Positions 28,058 to 37,331 of a stretch of DNA of 64,000 nt are shown piece after piece (positions within the stretch are counted from its first letter, which is position 1; every line of letters begins with the position of its first letter). The translations under genes were made by a program, and so were the position numbers. The notes under the pieces were generated by a model. It was not told where the DNA came from. It saw nothing but the letters and a program-made list of their open reading frames with translations, and ran no database searches. Source of the DNA: an uncultured Marinicella sp. (GTDB lineage: Bacteria; Pseudomonadota; Gammaproteobacteria; Xanthomonadales; Marinicellaceae); contig CANNBS010000001.1 in NCBI GenBank assembly GCA_947502925.1, positions 186,001 through 250,000 of the forward strand. Direction: 5' to 3'.

Positions 28058-28417
28058 TTAAAACCTTTTAATCACCCATTGAACCGGCTCGACGCCACTG
28101 TTGATTAAATCGCTGTGAGCGCCGGTGCGTTTATTTCTGGCTTGTGGGTCAATATAATAGGGCACACCATCGTTTGGAATGACTTTAACCATCACAAGCT
28201 CACCTTTGTGTCGGTATTCTTCAACAATTTGATTCTTTTTAATAATCACCTTAACCTGATTGGCGTCAGGGCTCTCAGCTTTTTTATGAGCTAACAACGC
28301 ACTTGAATCAGATTCTTCAACCTTGTATTGAATGGATTTGTCATCCACATCAGTCGGCTTTTGCGCCATCGCATACCCATTTAAAAACAGTAATATTATC
28401 AGCACTTTTAAACGCAT
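28058..28417 (-). CDS. DUF2782 family exported protein
   Basis: 119-residue protein with a signal peptide (MRLKVLIILLFLNGYAMAQ). The C-terminal half has the DUF2782 pattern: VKVIIKKNQIVEEYRHKG, VKVIPNDGVPYYI and a final VQWVIKRF. The function is unknown. ATG 28417 is chosen because a GGAG site lies eight bases upstream; a longer frame from 28447 would bury the signal peptide. Only 2 bp separate it from the glutamate synthase-like gene. Confidence 0.82.
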   Translation of the reverse strand: MRLKVLIILLFLNGYAMAQKPTDVDDKSIQYKVEESDSSALLAHKKAESPDANQVKVIIKKNQIVEEYRHKGELVMVKVIPNDGVPYYIDPQARNKRTGAHSDLINSGVEPVQWVIKRF

Positions 28418-28482
28418 GGGTTCTCCGAATATGAGTTGATTGCTCATGATACAATGGACCTTATCAATTTAAAATAAATATT

Positions 28483-28959
28483 ATGGACAAGTTCCCAACA
28501 AAAATTATTTCTATCACGCTAATAATCCTGATGTTAATGGCTTGTGCAACTGAACCGGTTGATAAGAACAAGCAAATTATCAATCTGATTAAAACCATGG
28601 AGGAAGCGGTTGAAAATAAGCATGTGGATGATTTTATGACACACATCAATGATGACATAAGCACGGAGCGCGGCTGGGGTAAAAAGGATATAGAACGCAT
28701 GCTGCGTATTCGGCTGATGCGCCGCAGTTCTGTGCATATTCACCCACAATTAAAAAGTATTGAATGGTTCAATGAAGGTGATCAAAGTGCTCAGGTGAAA
28801 CTGGCAGTGGCCATGGCTGCCACTGAATTCAGCTTAGAAGATTTAGCCCGGATTAATGCCGATCTCATGACTTTTACGGTCACTTTTGAACAACACGACG
28901 GTGATTATAAAATCACGCAGGCCCGCTGGCAGCGTGCCCGACCTATGGACTTTTTATAA
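28483..28959 (+). CDS. Lipoprotein with NTF2-like character, function unknown
   Basis: Exported protein of 158 residues. The signal peptide ends in the lipobox LMAC (Cys21). The mature part has helices and strands of the kind seen in small NTF2-like or DUF4440-like domains (MEEAVENKHVDDFMTHI, then alternating strands ending FTVTFEQHDGDYKITQARWQ). The nearest similar protein in the window is the lipoprotein at 39668. No catalytic motif is visible. It stands alone and is convergent with hemD. Confidence 0.7.
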   Translation: MDKFPTKIISITLIILMLMACATEPVDKNKQIINLIKTMEEAVENKHVDDFMTHINDDISTERGWGKKDIERMLRIRLMRRSSVHIHPQLKSIEWFNEGDQSAQVKLAVAMAATEFSLEDLARINADLMTFTVTFEQHDGDYKITQARWQRARPMDFL

Positions 28960-28985
28960 GGAGACCTCTGAATAAGGTTATTGAA

Positions 28986-29720
28986 TCAACTTATTTGGCT
29001 TTGTTTCAGTGCCTTAATCATGTCACTGTTAGAAGGACTGTCAGCGGTATAAATTTCTTTGAAACCCATTTCTTCTGCAATCTGAGTAATACGATCCGCA
29101 CCGCTGATCAAAGGTAAAGCCACCACCGCCTGTTTTAAGTTCTCAGGGCATTGCTGCCAAAAGTGCTCTAAAATTAAGCCACTTGTGGCGGTCAGTATCA
29201 GCTCCTCATGCTGATGTAATTTTTCTGACAAAACTTCAAAATTAAGCGACAAAGGCACCCGTTGATAAGTATTAATTTGCTGATAGTGAATCTGATGTTT
29301 TATGCAATAACGGCGCACCAAATCCAAACCACCCGCGGCGGTCAAAATCACCAGACTTTCGGGTTGATAGTGATCCAATAATGCCATCATACCGGCCGAA
29401 TCCTGTGAAGCCGGAGTTAAAATCGGCTGATCAAAATGATCTTGCCAATAGTCCGCCACACCTTCACCGACACCCATCACTGTGGTGTTCTCGGACAAGG
29501 TGAAATCAGGCTTTAACAACAATAAATGCTTAATCGCGTTGCTGTTAAAAATCAGAATCAGTGGTGCCCGTTCAGCATGAGCCAGTTGTTCCGGTGTGAC
29601 TTCGGTGTTGGTTTGTATCGCAAAGCATGGCATGGCCAGGGTTTCAAAACCGGCCTGCTGATAGTCTTGTTCAGCCTGTTCGATGCGATGTTGTGGCCGT
29701 GTGATGACAACAGTTCTCAT
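28986..29720 (-). CDS. hemD: Uroporphyrinogen-III synthase
   Basis: Closes hydroxymethylbilane to uroporphyrinogen III in tetrapyrrole synthesis. 244 residues with the two-domain HemD pattern: VVITRPQHR at the N-terminus, LILIFNSNAIKHLL, VMGVGEGVADYW and, in the second half, LTATSGLILEHFW and ALPLISGADRI. HemD proteins are poorly conserved, but the four-base overlap with hemC makes the call firm. It supplies heme for the oxidase and cytochromes encoded nearby. Confidence 0.92.
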   Translation of the reverse strand: MRTVVITRPQHRIEQAEQDYQQAGFETLAMPCFAIQTNTEVTPEQLAHAERAPLILIFNSNAIKHLLLLKPDFTLSENTTVMGVGEGVADYWQDHFDQPILTPASQDSAGMMALLDHYQPESLVILTAAGGLDLVRRYCIKHQIHYQQINTYQRVPLSLNFEVLSEKLHQHEELILTATSGLILEHFWQQCPENLKQAVVALPLISGADRITQIAEEMGFKEIYTADSPSNSDMIKALKQSQIS

Positions 29721-30640
29721 GCCTGCTCACTCAACGCCAGGACTTCTTTGGCTCCTTGTGACAATAAATCTTCTGCCACCGCCTGCCCCAGCGATTCTGG
29801 ATCATAGCCTTGTTGTTGGGCGGTTAAGACCTGTTCCCCGTCAGGACTAAACACCGCTGCCTTAAGATGAATACTGTGGTCGTCCAGGGCTTCGGCATAC
29901 GCGCCGATGGCCACCGAGCATGAACCTTCTAACGTTAAATTTAATGCCCGCTCGGCACGTATGCATAAATATGTATCGTTATGGCTTAATACAGATAAGT
30001 CTTCTGCCAGCTGATTGTTACCTGCTAAACATTCCACTCCAATGGCGCCTTGTGACACCGCCGGCAACCACTGGGGCGCGGTTAAACGTGACGCAATACG
30101 GTCTTCAAAACCTAAGCGAATTAAACCGGCCGAAGCCAGAATAATGGCGGCATACTGGCCGTCATCGAGTTTTTGCAAACGTGAATTGACATTACCCCGT
30201 AAGGGCTTAACCTGTAAATCCGGGCGCAGCGATAACAATTGGGCCTGCCGCCGTAAACTGGACGTACCGACAATCGCGCCATCGGGCAATTCATCCAGGG
30301 ATTGATAATGACCCGAGACAAAGGCATCACTGGCATCGGCGCGTTCTAACACCGCACATATTTGAAAATCCTTCGGCATATCAGCCGGCACATCTTTCAT
30401 CGAATGCACCGCGATATCAGCTTCACCGGCCAACATGGATTGCTCCAGCTCTTTTAAAAACAGACCCTTACCACCTATTTTATTGAGGGTCACTTCAAGA
30501 CGGCGATCGCCTTCAGTGGTCATCGGCAATAATTGGGTTGTGTAATCTGTTTGGGCTTCGATGGCTGCAGCCACATGTTTGGTTTGCCATAACGCCAATG
30601 CTGAATCGCGGGTGGCGATGGTCAAAGTTTTATTGTTCAT
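29717..30640 (-). CDS. hemC: Hydroxymethylbilane synthase (porphobilinogen deaminase)
   Basis: Polymerises four porphobilinogens into hydroxymethylbilane. 307 residues with the typical TRDSALALWQT, DIAVHSMKDVP, GTSSLRRQAQLL and RGNVNSRLQKL motifs. The dipyrromethane cofactor attaches to C241 in LEGSCSVAIGA. It is translationally coupled to algR upstream and hemD downstream by four-base overlaps, the same order as in Pseudomonas. Confidence 0.97.
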   Translation of the reverse strand: MNNKTLTIATRDSALALWQTKHVAAAIEAQTDYTTQLLPMTTEGDRRLEVTLNKIGGKGLFLKELEQSMLAGEADIAVHSMKDVPADMPKDFQICAVLERADASDAFVSGHYQSLDELPDGAIVGTSSLRRQAQLLSLRPDLQVKPLRGNVNSRLQKLDDGQYAAIILASAGLIRLGFEDRIASRLTAPQWLPAVSQGAIGVECLAGNNQLAEDLSVLSHNDTYLCIRAERALNLTLEGSCSVAIGAYAEALDDHSIHLKAAVFSPDGEQVLTAQQQGYDPESLGQAVAEDLLSQGAKEVLALSEQA

Positions 30641-31314
30641 ATTTGTAAGTGTTTTTTAACGTCCGATAATTGTCTTCGGCTAATCGGCGGTTTTATATCA
30701 AGGTGTTTTAGCAAGGCCACTGTACCGTGAGTTTCGTCATTGTCAATACCACGCAAGAAATGAATGTTGACCAGCCAGCTGCGGTGTATTCTAATAAATT
30801 GTGGGTAACTTTGCGCCAATTCCGTCAAACTTTGATCCAATAAATAATGATTCTGCTTTAAATAGGCGGTGACATATTTATCCTCTGCATGAAAACAGAC
30901 GATTTGTGTCACCGACAGTCGCAATATCCGGCCACCATCTTTAATCTGAATATAATGTTTTTCGTTGGCATCAATGCGTTCAAGAGTTTGTTGCAGACGT
31001 TCGCTGGAAATCGGTTTTAATAAATAATCCACCGCTTTCACATCAAAAGCCGGTAAGGCAAACTGCTCATGCGCAGTTAAAAAAACGATGGCCGTTTGTG
31101 GATAATCCCGATGGATAATTTTAGCCGCTTCCATGCCATCCATCACCGGCATTTCAATGTCCATAAAAACCACATCAGGACAGGCATCAGCCATGACGGC
31201 CAAAGCCTGTTCACCATGATTCGCCGTACTAATCTGGTGCGACCCTAAATGCGACAACAATCCAGCCAGGCGACGTCGCGCTAATGGCTCATCATCTACA
31301 ATCAATATATTCAT
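30637..31314 (-). CDS. algR: LytTR-type response regulator, AlgR-like
   Basis: 225 residues: a receiver domain with phosphoacceptor D52 (VVFMDIEMPVMDG) and K near 103 (YLLKP), and a C-terminal LytTR DNA-binding domain (ILRLSVTQIVCFHAEDKYV and IHRSWLVNIHFLRGI). In Pseudomonas AlgR controls alginate, type IV pili and other traits; the same algZ-algR-hemC-hemD order supports orthology. The targets in this organism are unknown. Confidence 0.92.
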   Translation of the reverse strand: MNILIVDDEPLARRRLAGLLSHLGSHQISTANHGEQALAVMADACPDVVFMDIEMPVMDGMEAAKIIHRDYPQTAIVFLTAHEQFALPAFDVKAVDYLLKPISSERLQQTLERIDANEKHYIQIKDGGRILRLSVTQIVCFHAEDKYVTAYLKQNHYLLDQSLTELAQSYPQFIRIHRSWLVNIHFLRGIDNDETHGTVALLKHLDIKPPISRRQLSDVKKHLQI

Positions 31315-32396
31315 AAGGGAATCATCACCTGCGCTTCAAAATAAGCGTCTGATTGTGAAATACTTAAAGCAGCATCCTGGCCGTAATGCAGGGCTAACCG
31401 GGTCTTAATATTATCCAAAGCAGTGCCACAACCGCTTTTAACCCGTTTGCTATTCACCGGATTCTGGACGGTTATTTTCATGTGCTGATTATAACGTTCT
31501 ATGGTCAGATTTATACACCCCCCATCAGCCAGATGAGCAATACCATGAATCACAGCATTTTCAATCAGCGGCTGAATGGTCAGTAAGGGAATACGTTGCT
31601 CAAGCAAGCCGTCATCCACCTGCTGCTTATATTGGAGTCGATCAGACAGCCGCAACCGTTCAATGGCCAAATATTGATTAACCCACTCTAATTCCTTGGT
31701 CAATCGTGTCATATTTTGCCGACGCTGGGTAAACGCTTTTCTAAACAACCCAGATAAATCCATGACCGCTTGCTCTGCAGCCGGTGGGTCGATGGCTATC
31801 AAACTGGCAATGGAATTCAGTGAATTATATAAAAAATGCGGCTTCATGCGCGCCTGAAAGGCATTCATTTGTGCCTCGGCCAGGGCTTTAATCTGTTGTT
31901 GCCACTGGTTCTGGACATAAAAATAACGCAGTAATAACACCATGGTCAAAATGGTGGCCACCCACACCTTAACAACTGTCAGTAAACCGTCATCCACATA
32001 GTTAAACATCAAAACCCGATCCACCCACACCAAAAATCCGGTCATCGCCACAGTCAATACACTGGTTACCAGCAACACCAGCGCCACACCGGTTTGAGCC
32101 GACAATCGGTTTAAATAAGGTCGTAACAAAACCAGCTTAAGCACCAGGATAATGGCCAGAATCTGTGCCATAAAGCTTAACACCGCCAATTGATTCAGGT
32201 AATGAAGATCAAAACCAATAAAACTCAAAGAATACACCAGCACCACCATCTGGGTAATCACCACCACAGTAAAAACCGCCAGAGGTTGTGATAAATCCAT
32301 CAACCAGCGCTGATTGTTGTTGGCTGCTTCGGATTTGATGTTCGGGGTGTCACCCGTTTTATCGGCGGACTTATTAATTACTTTTTCCTCATGCAA
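31311..32396 (-). CDS. algZ: LytS-type sensor histidine kinase, AlgZ/FimS-like
   Basis: 361-residue membrane kinase. About four to five hydrophobic helices between residues 38 and 160 are followed by the His_kinase domain with H187 in MKPHFLYNSLNS, the N-box region PLIENAVIHGIAHL and the ATP-lid glycines in KSGCGTALDNIK. It overlaps algR by four bases and should phosphorylate it. The first 35 residues are polar and cytoplasmic. The promoter of the four-gene operon should lie in 32397-32483. Confidence 0.9.
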   Translation of the reverse strand: MHEEKVINKSADKTGDTPNIKSEAANNNQRWLMDLSQPLAVFTVVVITQMVVLVYSLSFIGFDLHYLNQLAVLSFMAQILAIILVLKLVLLRPYLNRLSAQTGVALVLLVTSVLTVAMTGFLVWVDRVLMFNYVDDGLLTVVKVWVATILTMVLLLRYFYVQNQWQQQIKALAEAQMNAFQARMKPHFLYNSLNSIASLIAIDPPAAEQAVMDLSGLFRKAFTQRRQNMTRLTKELEWVNQYLAIERLRLSDRLQYKQQVDDGLLEQRIPLLTIQPLIENAVIHGIAHLADGGCINLTIERYNQHMKITVQNPVNSKRVKSGCGTALDNIKTRLALHYGQDAALSISQSDAYFEAQVMIPL

Positions 32397-32483
32397 TGTA
32401 AAAAAACAGGCTTGAATGTTTGCAATTTGCTCTATTTTATAGAAAAATGACCGCGATTAGTAATTTGTTCCGTGTAAGCAGTC

Positions 32484-32750
32484 ATGACGTCTCGATTAAT
32501 TTTAGTTTTATTGGCCATGATGTGGTCGGCCTATGCCGCTGCCGCAGAAGTCGTCAACGAGCCTGAACAAAATAATCAATGGTTAAATTCAGGCACCCAA
32601 ATCAGCAGTGCAGACCAATCAAATGAACGTACGGTCAACAATCAAACCACCGGTAACGCCCAAAAAGAACAATCCCCAAAATCCGAACGTTCACGCTTAG
32701 GCGGGATGTTCGATTTATTACTGCCCTCCGGTCTCAGAGACAACCAATAA
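32484..32750 (+). CDS. Small exported protein of unknown function
   Basis: 88 residues with a clear signal peptide (MTSRLILVLLAMMWSAYAAA) and a mature part rich in Asn, Gln and Ser, probably disordered. It ends in LGGMFDLLLPSGLRDNQ, which may be a short amphipathic helix. No family is recognised. It is divergent from algZ, and the thioesterase gene follows after one base, so the two may be co-transcribed. Confidence 0.6.
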   Translation: MTSRLILVLLAMMWSAYAAAAEVVNEPEQNNQWLNSGTQISSADQSNERTVNNQTTGNAQKEQSPKSERSRLGGMFDLLLPSGLRDNQ

Positions 32751-32751
32751 T

Positions 32752-33216
32752 ATGTCTGACCGCAACTTAGCGGACTTCAATCAGTTTCTTCTCCAAAACA
32801 TTCCATCAGTTGGCTTTATGCAATTGCAGTTACTGACCTGTAACGACCACACCCTCACCGCCAGCGCACCGGCCAAACCCAACCTCAACGATAAACAAAC
32901 CATTTTTGGCGGCAGCAGCAGTGCTTTAATGGTTGTATGCGGCTGGTCACTGATAAAATATAATTTAGAGCAAAGGGGGTTGAATCATGATGTGGTGATT
33001 GCCGACGCCCATACCCGATGGCTAAAAGCCCAAACCGACGACTTGCTCATCACGGCCCACAGCGAGATCAGTTGGCTCGACATCATCACCGACTTGCATG
33101 ACAAACAACGACCAAAATTATCAGTTCAAACCCAGGTCAAAAATAAAGAAAATCAATTATGCACCACAACAACGGCGATCTATGTCATTTTAGATAGTGG
33201 CAAGATGCTCAGTTGA
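32752..33216 (+). CDS. Hotdog-fold thioesterase, YiiD C-terminal type
   Basis: 154-residue protein like the thioesterase domain found at the C-terminus of E. coli YiiD. The core IFGGSSSALMVVCGWSLI resembles the central hotdog helix, and VVIADAHTRWLKAQTDDL the following strands. The exact acyl-CoA or acyl-ACP substrate is unknown. Its last 37 bases overlap the 3' end of the convergent nuclease gene. Confidence 0.78.
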   Translation: MSDRNLADFNQFLLQNIPSVGFMQLQLLTCNDHTLTASAPAKPNLNDKQTIFGGSSSALMVVCGWSLIKYNLEQRGLNHDVVIADAHTRWLKAQTDDLLITAHSEISWLDIITDLHDKQRPKLSVQTQVKNKENQLCTTTTAIYVILDSGKMLS

Positions 33217-34724
33217 CTTAACTTGTCTTGAGATTGCCGTGAACACAACAAGCGATTCATAATATGATAGACATCCAAATTAAAACCCTCAGATTGGATA
33301 GGATTTTTAGCCACCGTCTCAGTGGTGACATGAGAATAATCTGCCGTCATGGTATAACCATAATCAGATAATTCAGCGATTGATGTCAAGGCTGCCACAT
33401 AGACCCATCCATCAATTAAATGTAACCAGGTTAAATCAGATTCATCAGAACTCTGCTCAATGACCAGTATCGCCGAATCCCAGGGCCAGTCTTTAATCTG
33501 GGTTTTAAGCAAGGCTTGTCGTAACCGTTGGTTATGGTCTTTAATGTCTTCTTGCCCACAGCATGCACCGGCACAGCGTTTTAATTGAAATCGAAAGCAC
33601 GGTGAATGGCGGCCACCCACAGCTTTTTCCAGACCTAAAATACGGTGACACAGCTGATGTTTATCCGCCAGCTGCCTAAGGTATTCGCTGGCATGCCGCA
33701 CCGTTCTGAATAATCCATATTGCTGCTTGTCCGAGTCCGGCATTTGATCGGCGGCCACCGGTTTAATATGGATTTCTTGCACACCATCATGACTTTCACG
33801 CAGACAAATCTGAAACATTTTTTTAACCCGCCGTAAGCGAATATTATGCACCGGCAGATGTTTTTTTATCTCCTGATTTTCTAACAGACAGGCACCGAAA
33901 TCACTCGGGGTGCGGCGATAATCAATGTGAGCAATCTGATTATGCAATTTGAAATCCTTTCGCTGGCTATGGTCTTGTGAAAAGTGATTGAGCACCCGGT
34001 TTTTAAGATTGACACTTTTACCGATGTACAACAAACGATCTTTATTATCATAAAAATAATAAACACCCGGCGCATTCGGCAAATCAGCCACCTGCTGCTG
34101 CGGCAATTGAATGGGTAAAGTGGCACCCTGAATTAAATCGCGACAAGCTGCCGCCACTTTTTGAGCGTCATGCAATAAACTGATTTGCCCAAAGAACTGA
34201 TAAATCATCAGAGCATCATCCAGCGCCCGATGGCGGTTTTCGATGGCCAGATCAAAACGCTTAATAATGTAGTCCAGACCATGCCGTTTACATTCAGGAA
34301 ACAGCCGTCGACTCAGTTTCACAGAACACAACGGCTTCGCCCTGTAATCCAGACCTATACGCCGAAACTCATTCTTTAAAAAACCGTAATCAAAACGGGC
34401 AAAATGAGCCACTAAAACCCGATCCTGTAACCAGTCCCATAACTCATCGGCAATGTCAGCAAAAGTGGGTGCATCTTTTAAGTCATTCACTCTGATCCCG
34501 GTTAATTCAGTGATTTTCGGCGGTAAACTGCGTTCAGGATTGACAAAAGACTGCCAGCTATCCACTAACTGACCATTTTCAACCACCCACAAACCAATCT
34601 CAATAACACGGTGATAGTTGGCCTTCCCACCGGTGGTTTCCACATCAAGAATCACCATCTTTTCTGGAAATCCAGAAGACAGGGGTTGTTGTTCGGTGGC
34701 AGCAAGCCAGGAGGATTGAGACAT
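33180..34724 (-). CDS. Exonuclease (DnaQ-like) / GIY-YIG nuclease fusion
   Basis: About 514 residues. The N-terminal DEDDh exonuclease resembles DNA polymerase III epsilon (ILDVETTGG with D27 and E29; LVAHFARFDYGFL; HRALDDALM). A UvrC/Cho-type GIY-YIG endonuclease domain follows (APGVYYFYD and LLYIGKSVNLKNRV), then a Cys-containing SPCFRFQLKRCAGACCG segment as in UvrC. Such fusions are thought to act in DNA repair, with the GIY-YIG part cutting like UvrC or Cho. ATG 34724 is preferred over an upstream TTG at 34748. TATAAT lies only seven bases before that ATG. Confidence 0.88.
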   Translation of the reverse strand: MSQSSWLAATEQQPLSSGFPEKMVILDVETTGGKANYHRVIEIGLWVVENGQLVDSWQSFVNPERSLPPKITELTGIRVNDLKDAPTFADIADELWDWLQDRVLVAHFARFDYGFLKNEFRRIGLDYRAKPLCSVKLSRRLFPECKRHGLDYIIKRFDLAIENRHRALDDALMIYQFFGQISLLHDAQKVAAACRDLIQGATLPIQLPQQQVADLPNAPGVYYFYDNKDRLLYIGKSVNLKNRVLNHFSQDHSQRKDFKLHNQIAHIDYRRTPSDFGACLLENQEIKKHLPVHNIRLRRVKKMFQICLRESHDGVQEIHIKPVAADQMPDSDKQQYGLFRTVRHASEYLRQLADKHQLCHRILGLEKAVGGRHSPCFRFQLKRCAGACCGQEDIKDHNQRLRQALLKTQIKDWPWDSAILVIEQSSDESDLTWLHLIDGWVYVAALTSIAELSDYGYTMTADYSHVTTETVAKNPIQSEGFNLDVYHIMNRLLCSRQSQDKLSQLSILPLSKMT

Positions 34725-34925
34725 ACGCTTAATTATACCCTTGGTCAATCAAATACCCGTAAAAAAGCCCGAAAGAACCAGGCTAAATGTTGTTATTTGC
34801 AGTATTGATAAACCAAAATACACTTAAAAGCATTCATTGAAATCCTAATCTGCGTCAACTTTTTTAATACACACAGCTATGCCGATGAACTGCCTATCTG
34901 AAAGGCCATGGATAAATACATTTGT

Positions 34926-37199
34926 TTAGGCGTGCATTTTATCCACTAACCGGTCTTTAATACTTTTTAATGGCTTACGCCAATTCCCAGCATCTTCTTG
35001 TCTGAACAAGGTCGCGGTTGGATACCATTCGCTGTGTTCTCCGGATTTATGCCAGCGCCAGTCGGCGTTTTTACACAGTAAAATCCATGTTTCTTTACCC
35101 AGTGCCGCGGCCAGATGGGCGATGGCGGTGTCCACAGAAATCACCAGGTCCAACTGATCCACTAAAGCTGCGGTGCGGGCATAACCGGGTAATTCAGGCT
35201 CTAAATCAATGACATTGTATTTTTTTAATAACGCACGATCTTCATTGTTTAAGGGCATTTGTAAGGAATAAAACTGGGCATCGATGTCTTTGGTTATCGT
35301 CAGTAATTGTTCCAAATCAATGGATCGGTTGGACTCGTTATTATGAGACGCGGCACCGGCCCAGGACAAACCAATTTTAGGTGCGCCTTTTAATTCGCTG
35401 ACCACCACCTGATTCGGGATTTTGATATAGCGCTTGGGTGCCGGTAAATTATCCAATGTAATCTCTAAATACTGGGGTAAGCTCATCAAAGGACAATAGA
35501 CATCGAATAAATCTTTATCCAACACGCCGGGAATACGGCTTTGACTCACACCCGGAATTTCAGCAACTAACGGCGCTAAATTCTCAGGGCCAAAATAAAT
35601 CACTTCTTTGCAGCGTTCGGCCAGTAAGGGCAAAAACCGCCAGAACATAATATGATCACCGTTGCCTTGTTCAGAATGCACCAAAATGGTTTTGTCCGAA
35701 ATATCTTCGCCCTGCCATTGGGGTTTATCGGATTTAAAGGGCACAAACTGTGGTGTCTGCCAGCGCCATCCATATTCCGGCCAGCCTTCGGCGTAATTTT
35801 TTTGTTTGAGTAATAACTTTCCTCTGTTGTAATGAGCCAGAGCAAACTGCTGATCAGTAGTGATGGCTTGATTAAAGTAGTGCATCGCCTGTTCATCCTG
35901 ACCCAGTTCCAGATAAGCGCAACCCAGTGAGTTCATAGCCTCGGCATTGTCGGGCTGTTGCTGAAGGACTTTTTCTAATTGCCTTATGCCCACCTGCCAT
36001 TGTCTGGCATCCAGTAAACAAACACCGTATTGTTGGTTGGTAACCGGGTGGTTCGGATGCTGTTTTAAAATATCTCGATAAAGCGATAAGGCCTCTTCCA
36101 AATCACCATTGACATGCGCCCGTGAAGCCACTTCCAGTGGGGCCTGAACCGGATCGGCCGGCGCCAGATTATTCAACACCTTCTGTGGCAATTCATAAGA
36201 ACTGGCGATAAATGGACTCTGGGCATCCACAATCGCCGTGCATTGATGGGGCAAAACTTTAATTTCAAACACTTCCTGAACATTACCGGTGAACACCAAA
36301 AAGGCGACTATTTCACCTGATTGGGTGTCCACCACCCACACACCGCTTTGGCGTTTATCCACCCGTTTGGTTAAAGGCAAGCCGGCAAAGGTGGAGCTTT
36401 CCCGAATTTGCGACAAACCAATTAAAGCATAGCGGTCTATAAAGTCCAAACCACGTGTAAAACCCGGTAATTCGGCCACCACCTCAGGTGCCTGTCCTTG
36501 TTTCATCCGCATAAGCTGACCCGAACCGGATGACAAAAACCACAAAGCGTCTTTATACCATCGGGGTGAATGCGGCATACACAAACCATCGACAAGCACT
36601 TTGTTGGTGGTGATGTCCATAATCTGACCACCGGAGATTTTGTTTTTACGCCAGCCACCGGGTTCATCAGAAGCGCCGAGCATACTCACATAGCGCGGCA
36701 TGCCATCACGAAAACCGAGACCATTTAAATGACACCGGTCGGTTAAATCATAGGCCGTAATAAACGGCGGTCGCCATTCGGGTTTAAAGCTATGATCTTG
36801 ATCCAGGGTCGCCAAACAGGACATTTTGGTGTTCACAAACCACAATTTATCGTGTTTATCGTAGCCCATTTCATGGATATCAATGGCTCCGGTGATGTGG
36901 TTTTTGCGTGGCAAATAACAGGCATCGACCTGGTCGCCTTGCCCCACTTTCGGCCCAACGGCCGCTAAATTTCGAAAGGTGGTGATTGAGGCGGCGCCAC
37001 CAATCGAAAACTCATTATTACGTCTGGCAATCCCCATCGGCCGATCAAAAGCCATAAAGTGGGTATTGATGCCCTGCCCCTGCGGTCTGACCATCACCAA
37101 TTGTCCGGCCTGATAGGTCGACACGAGTAAATTACAACGCCCGAGCGTCAGTAACTCACGAAAAGAATCGGTGGATTGGCTGGAAAAGGTTTCTGACAT
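34926..37199 (-). CDS. TIGR03032 domain - TPR - glycosyltransferase-like fusion protein
   Basis: 757 residues in three parts. Residues 1 to about 335 match the TIGR03032 (DUF4915) family, a beta-propeller-like protein of unknown role (NLLVSTYQAGQL, RPMGIARRN, CHLNGLGFRDGMPRYVS, MPHSPRWYKDALWFL). About 345-475 hold three to four tetratricopeptide repeats (MNSLGCAYLELGQDEQAMHY). About 490-750 resemble the C-terminal half of glycosyltransferase family 9 (ILVHSEQGNGDHIMFWR, IGLSWAGAASHNNE, VISVDTAIAHLAAALG). No signal peptide is seen. The pieces suggest a role in cell-surface glycan or glycoprotein assembly, but this is inference. It stands alone. Confidence 0.82.
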   Translation of the reverse strand: MSETFSSQSTDSFRELLTLGRCNLLVSTYQAGQLVMVRPQGQGINTHFMAFDRPMGIARRNNEFSIGGAASITTFRNLAAVGPKVGQGDQVDACYLPRKNHITGAIDIHEMGYDKHDKLWFVNTKMSCLATLDQDHSFKPEWRPPFITAYDLTDRCHLNGLGFRDGMPRYVSMLGASDEPGGWRKNKISGGQIMDITTNKVLVDGLCMPHSPRWYKDALWFLSSGSGQLMRMKQGQAPEVVAELPGFTRGLDFIDRYALIGLSQIRESSTFAGLPLTKRVDKRQSGVWVVDTQSGEIVAFLVFTGNVQEVFEIKVLPHQCTAIVDAQSPFIASSYELPQKVLNNLAPADPVQAPLEVASRAHVNGDLEEALSLYRDILKQHPNHPVTNQQYGVCLLDARQWQVGIRQLEKVLQQQPDNAEAMNSLGCAYLELGQDEQAMHYFNQAITTDQQFALAHYNRGKLLLKQKNYAEGWPEYGWRWQTPQFVPFKSDKPQWQGEDISDKTILVHSEQGNGDHIMFWRFLPLLAERCKEVIYFGPENLAPLVAEIPGVSQSRIPGVLDKDLFDVYCPLMSLPQYLEITLDNLPAPKRYIKIPNQVVVSELKGAPKIGLSWAGAASHNNESNRSIDLEQLLTITKDIDAQFYSLQMPLNNEDRALLKKYNVIDLEPELPGYARTAALVDQLDLVISVDTAIAHLAAALGKETWILLCKNADWRWHKSGEHSEWYPTATLFRQEDAGNWRKPLKSIKDRLVDKMHA

Positions 37200-37331
37200 G
37201 TGTTCTGTATCCCCTCAATTAAATAACTTCATTATGCCATCTTATCTTACTGAAAACTGTTCCTTTATTTAACCCGTATTTAAGGCCCGATACGTTACCA
37301 TAGTAATTGATTCACAAAAAACATAATAACC

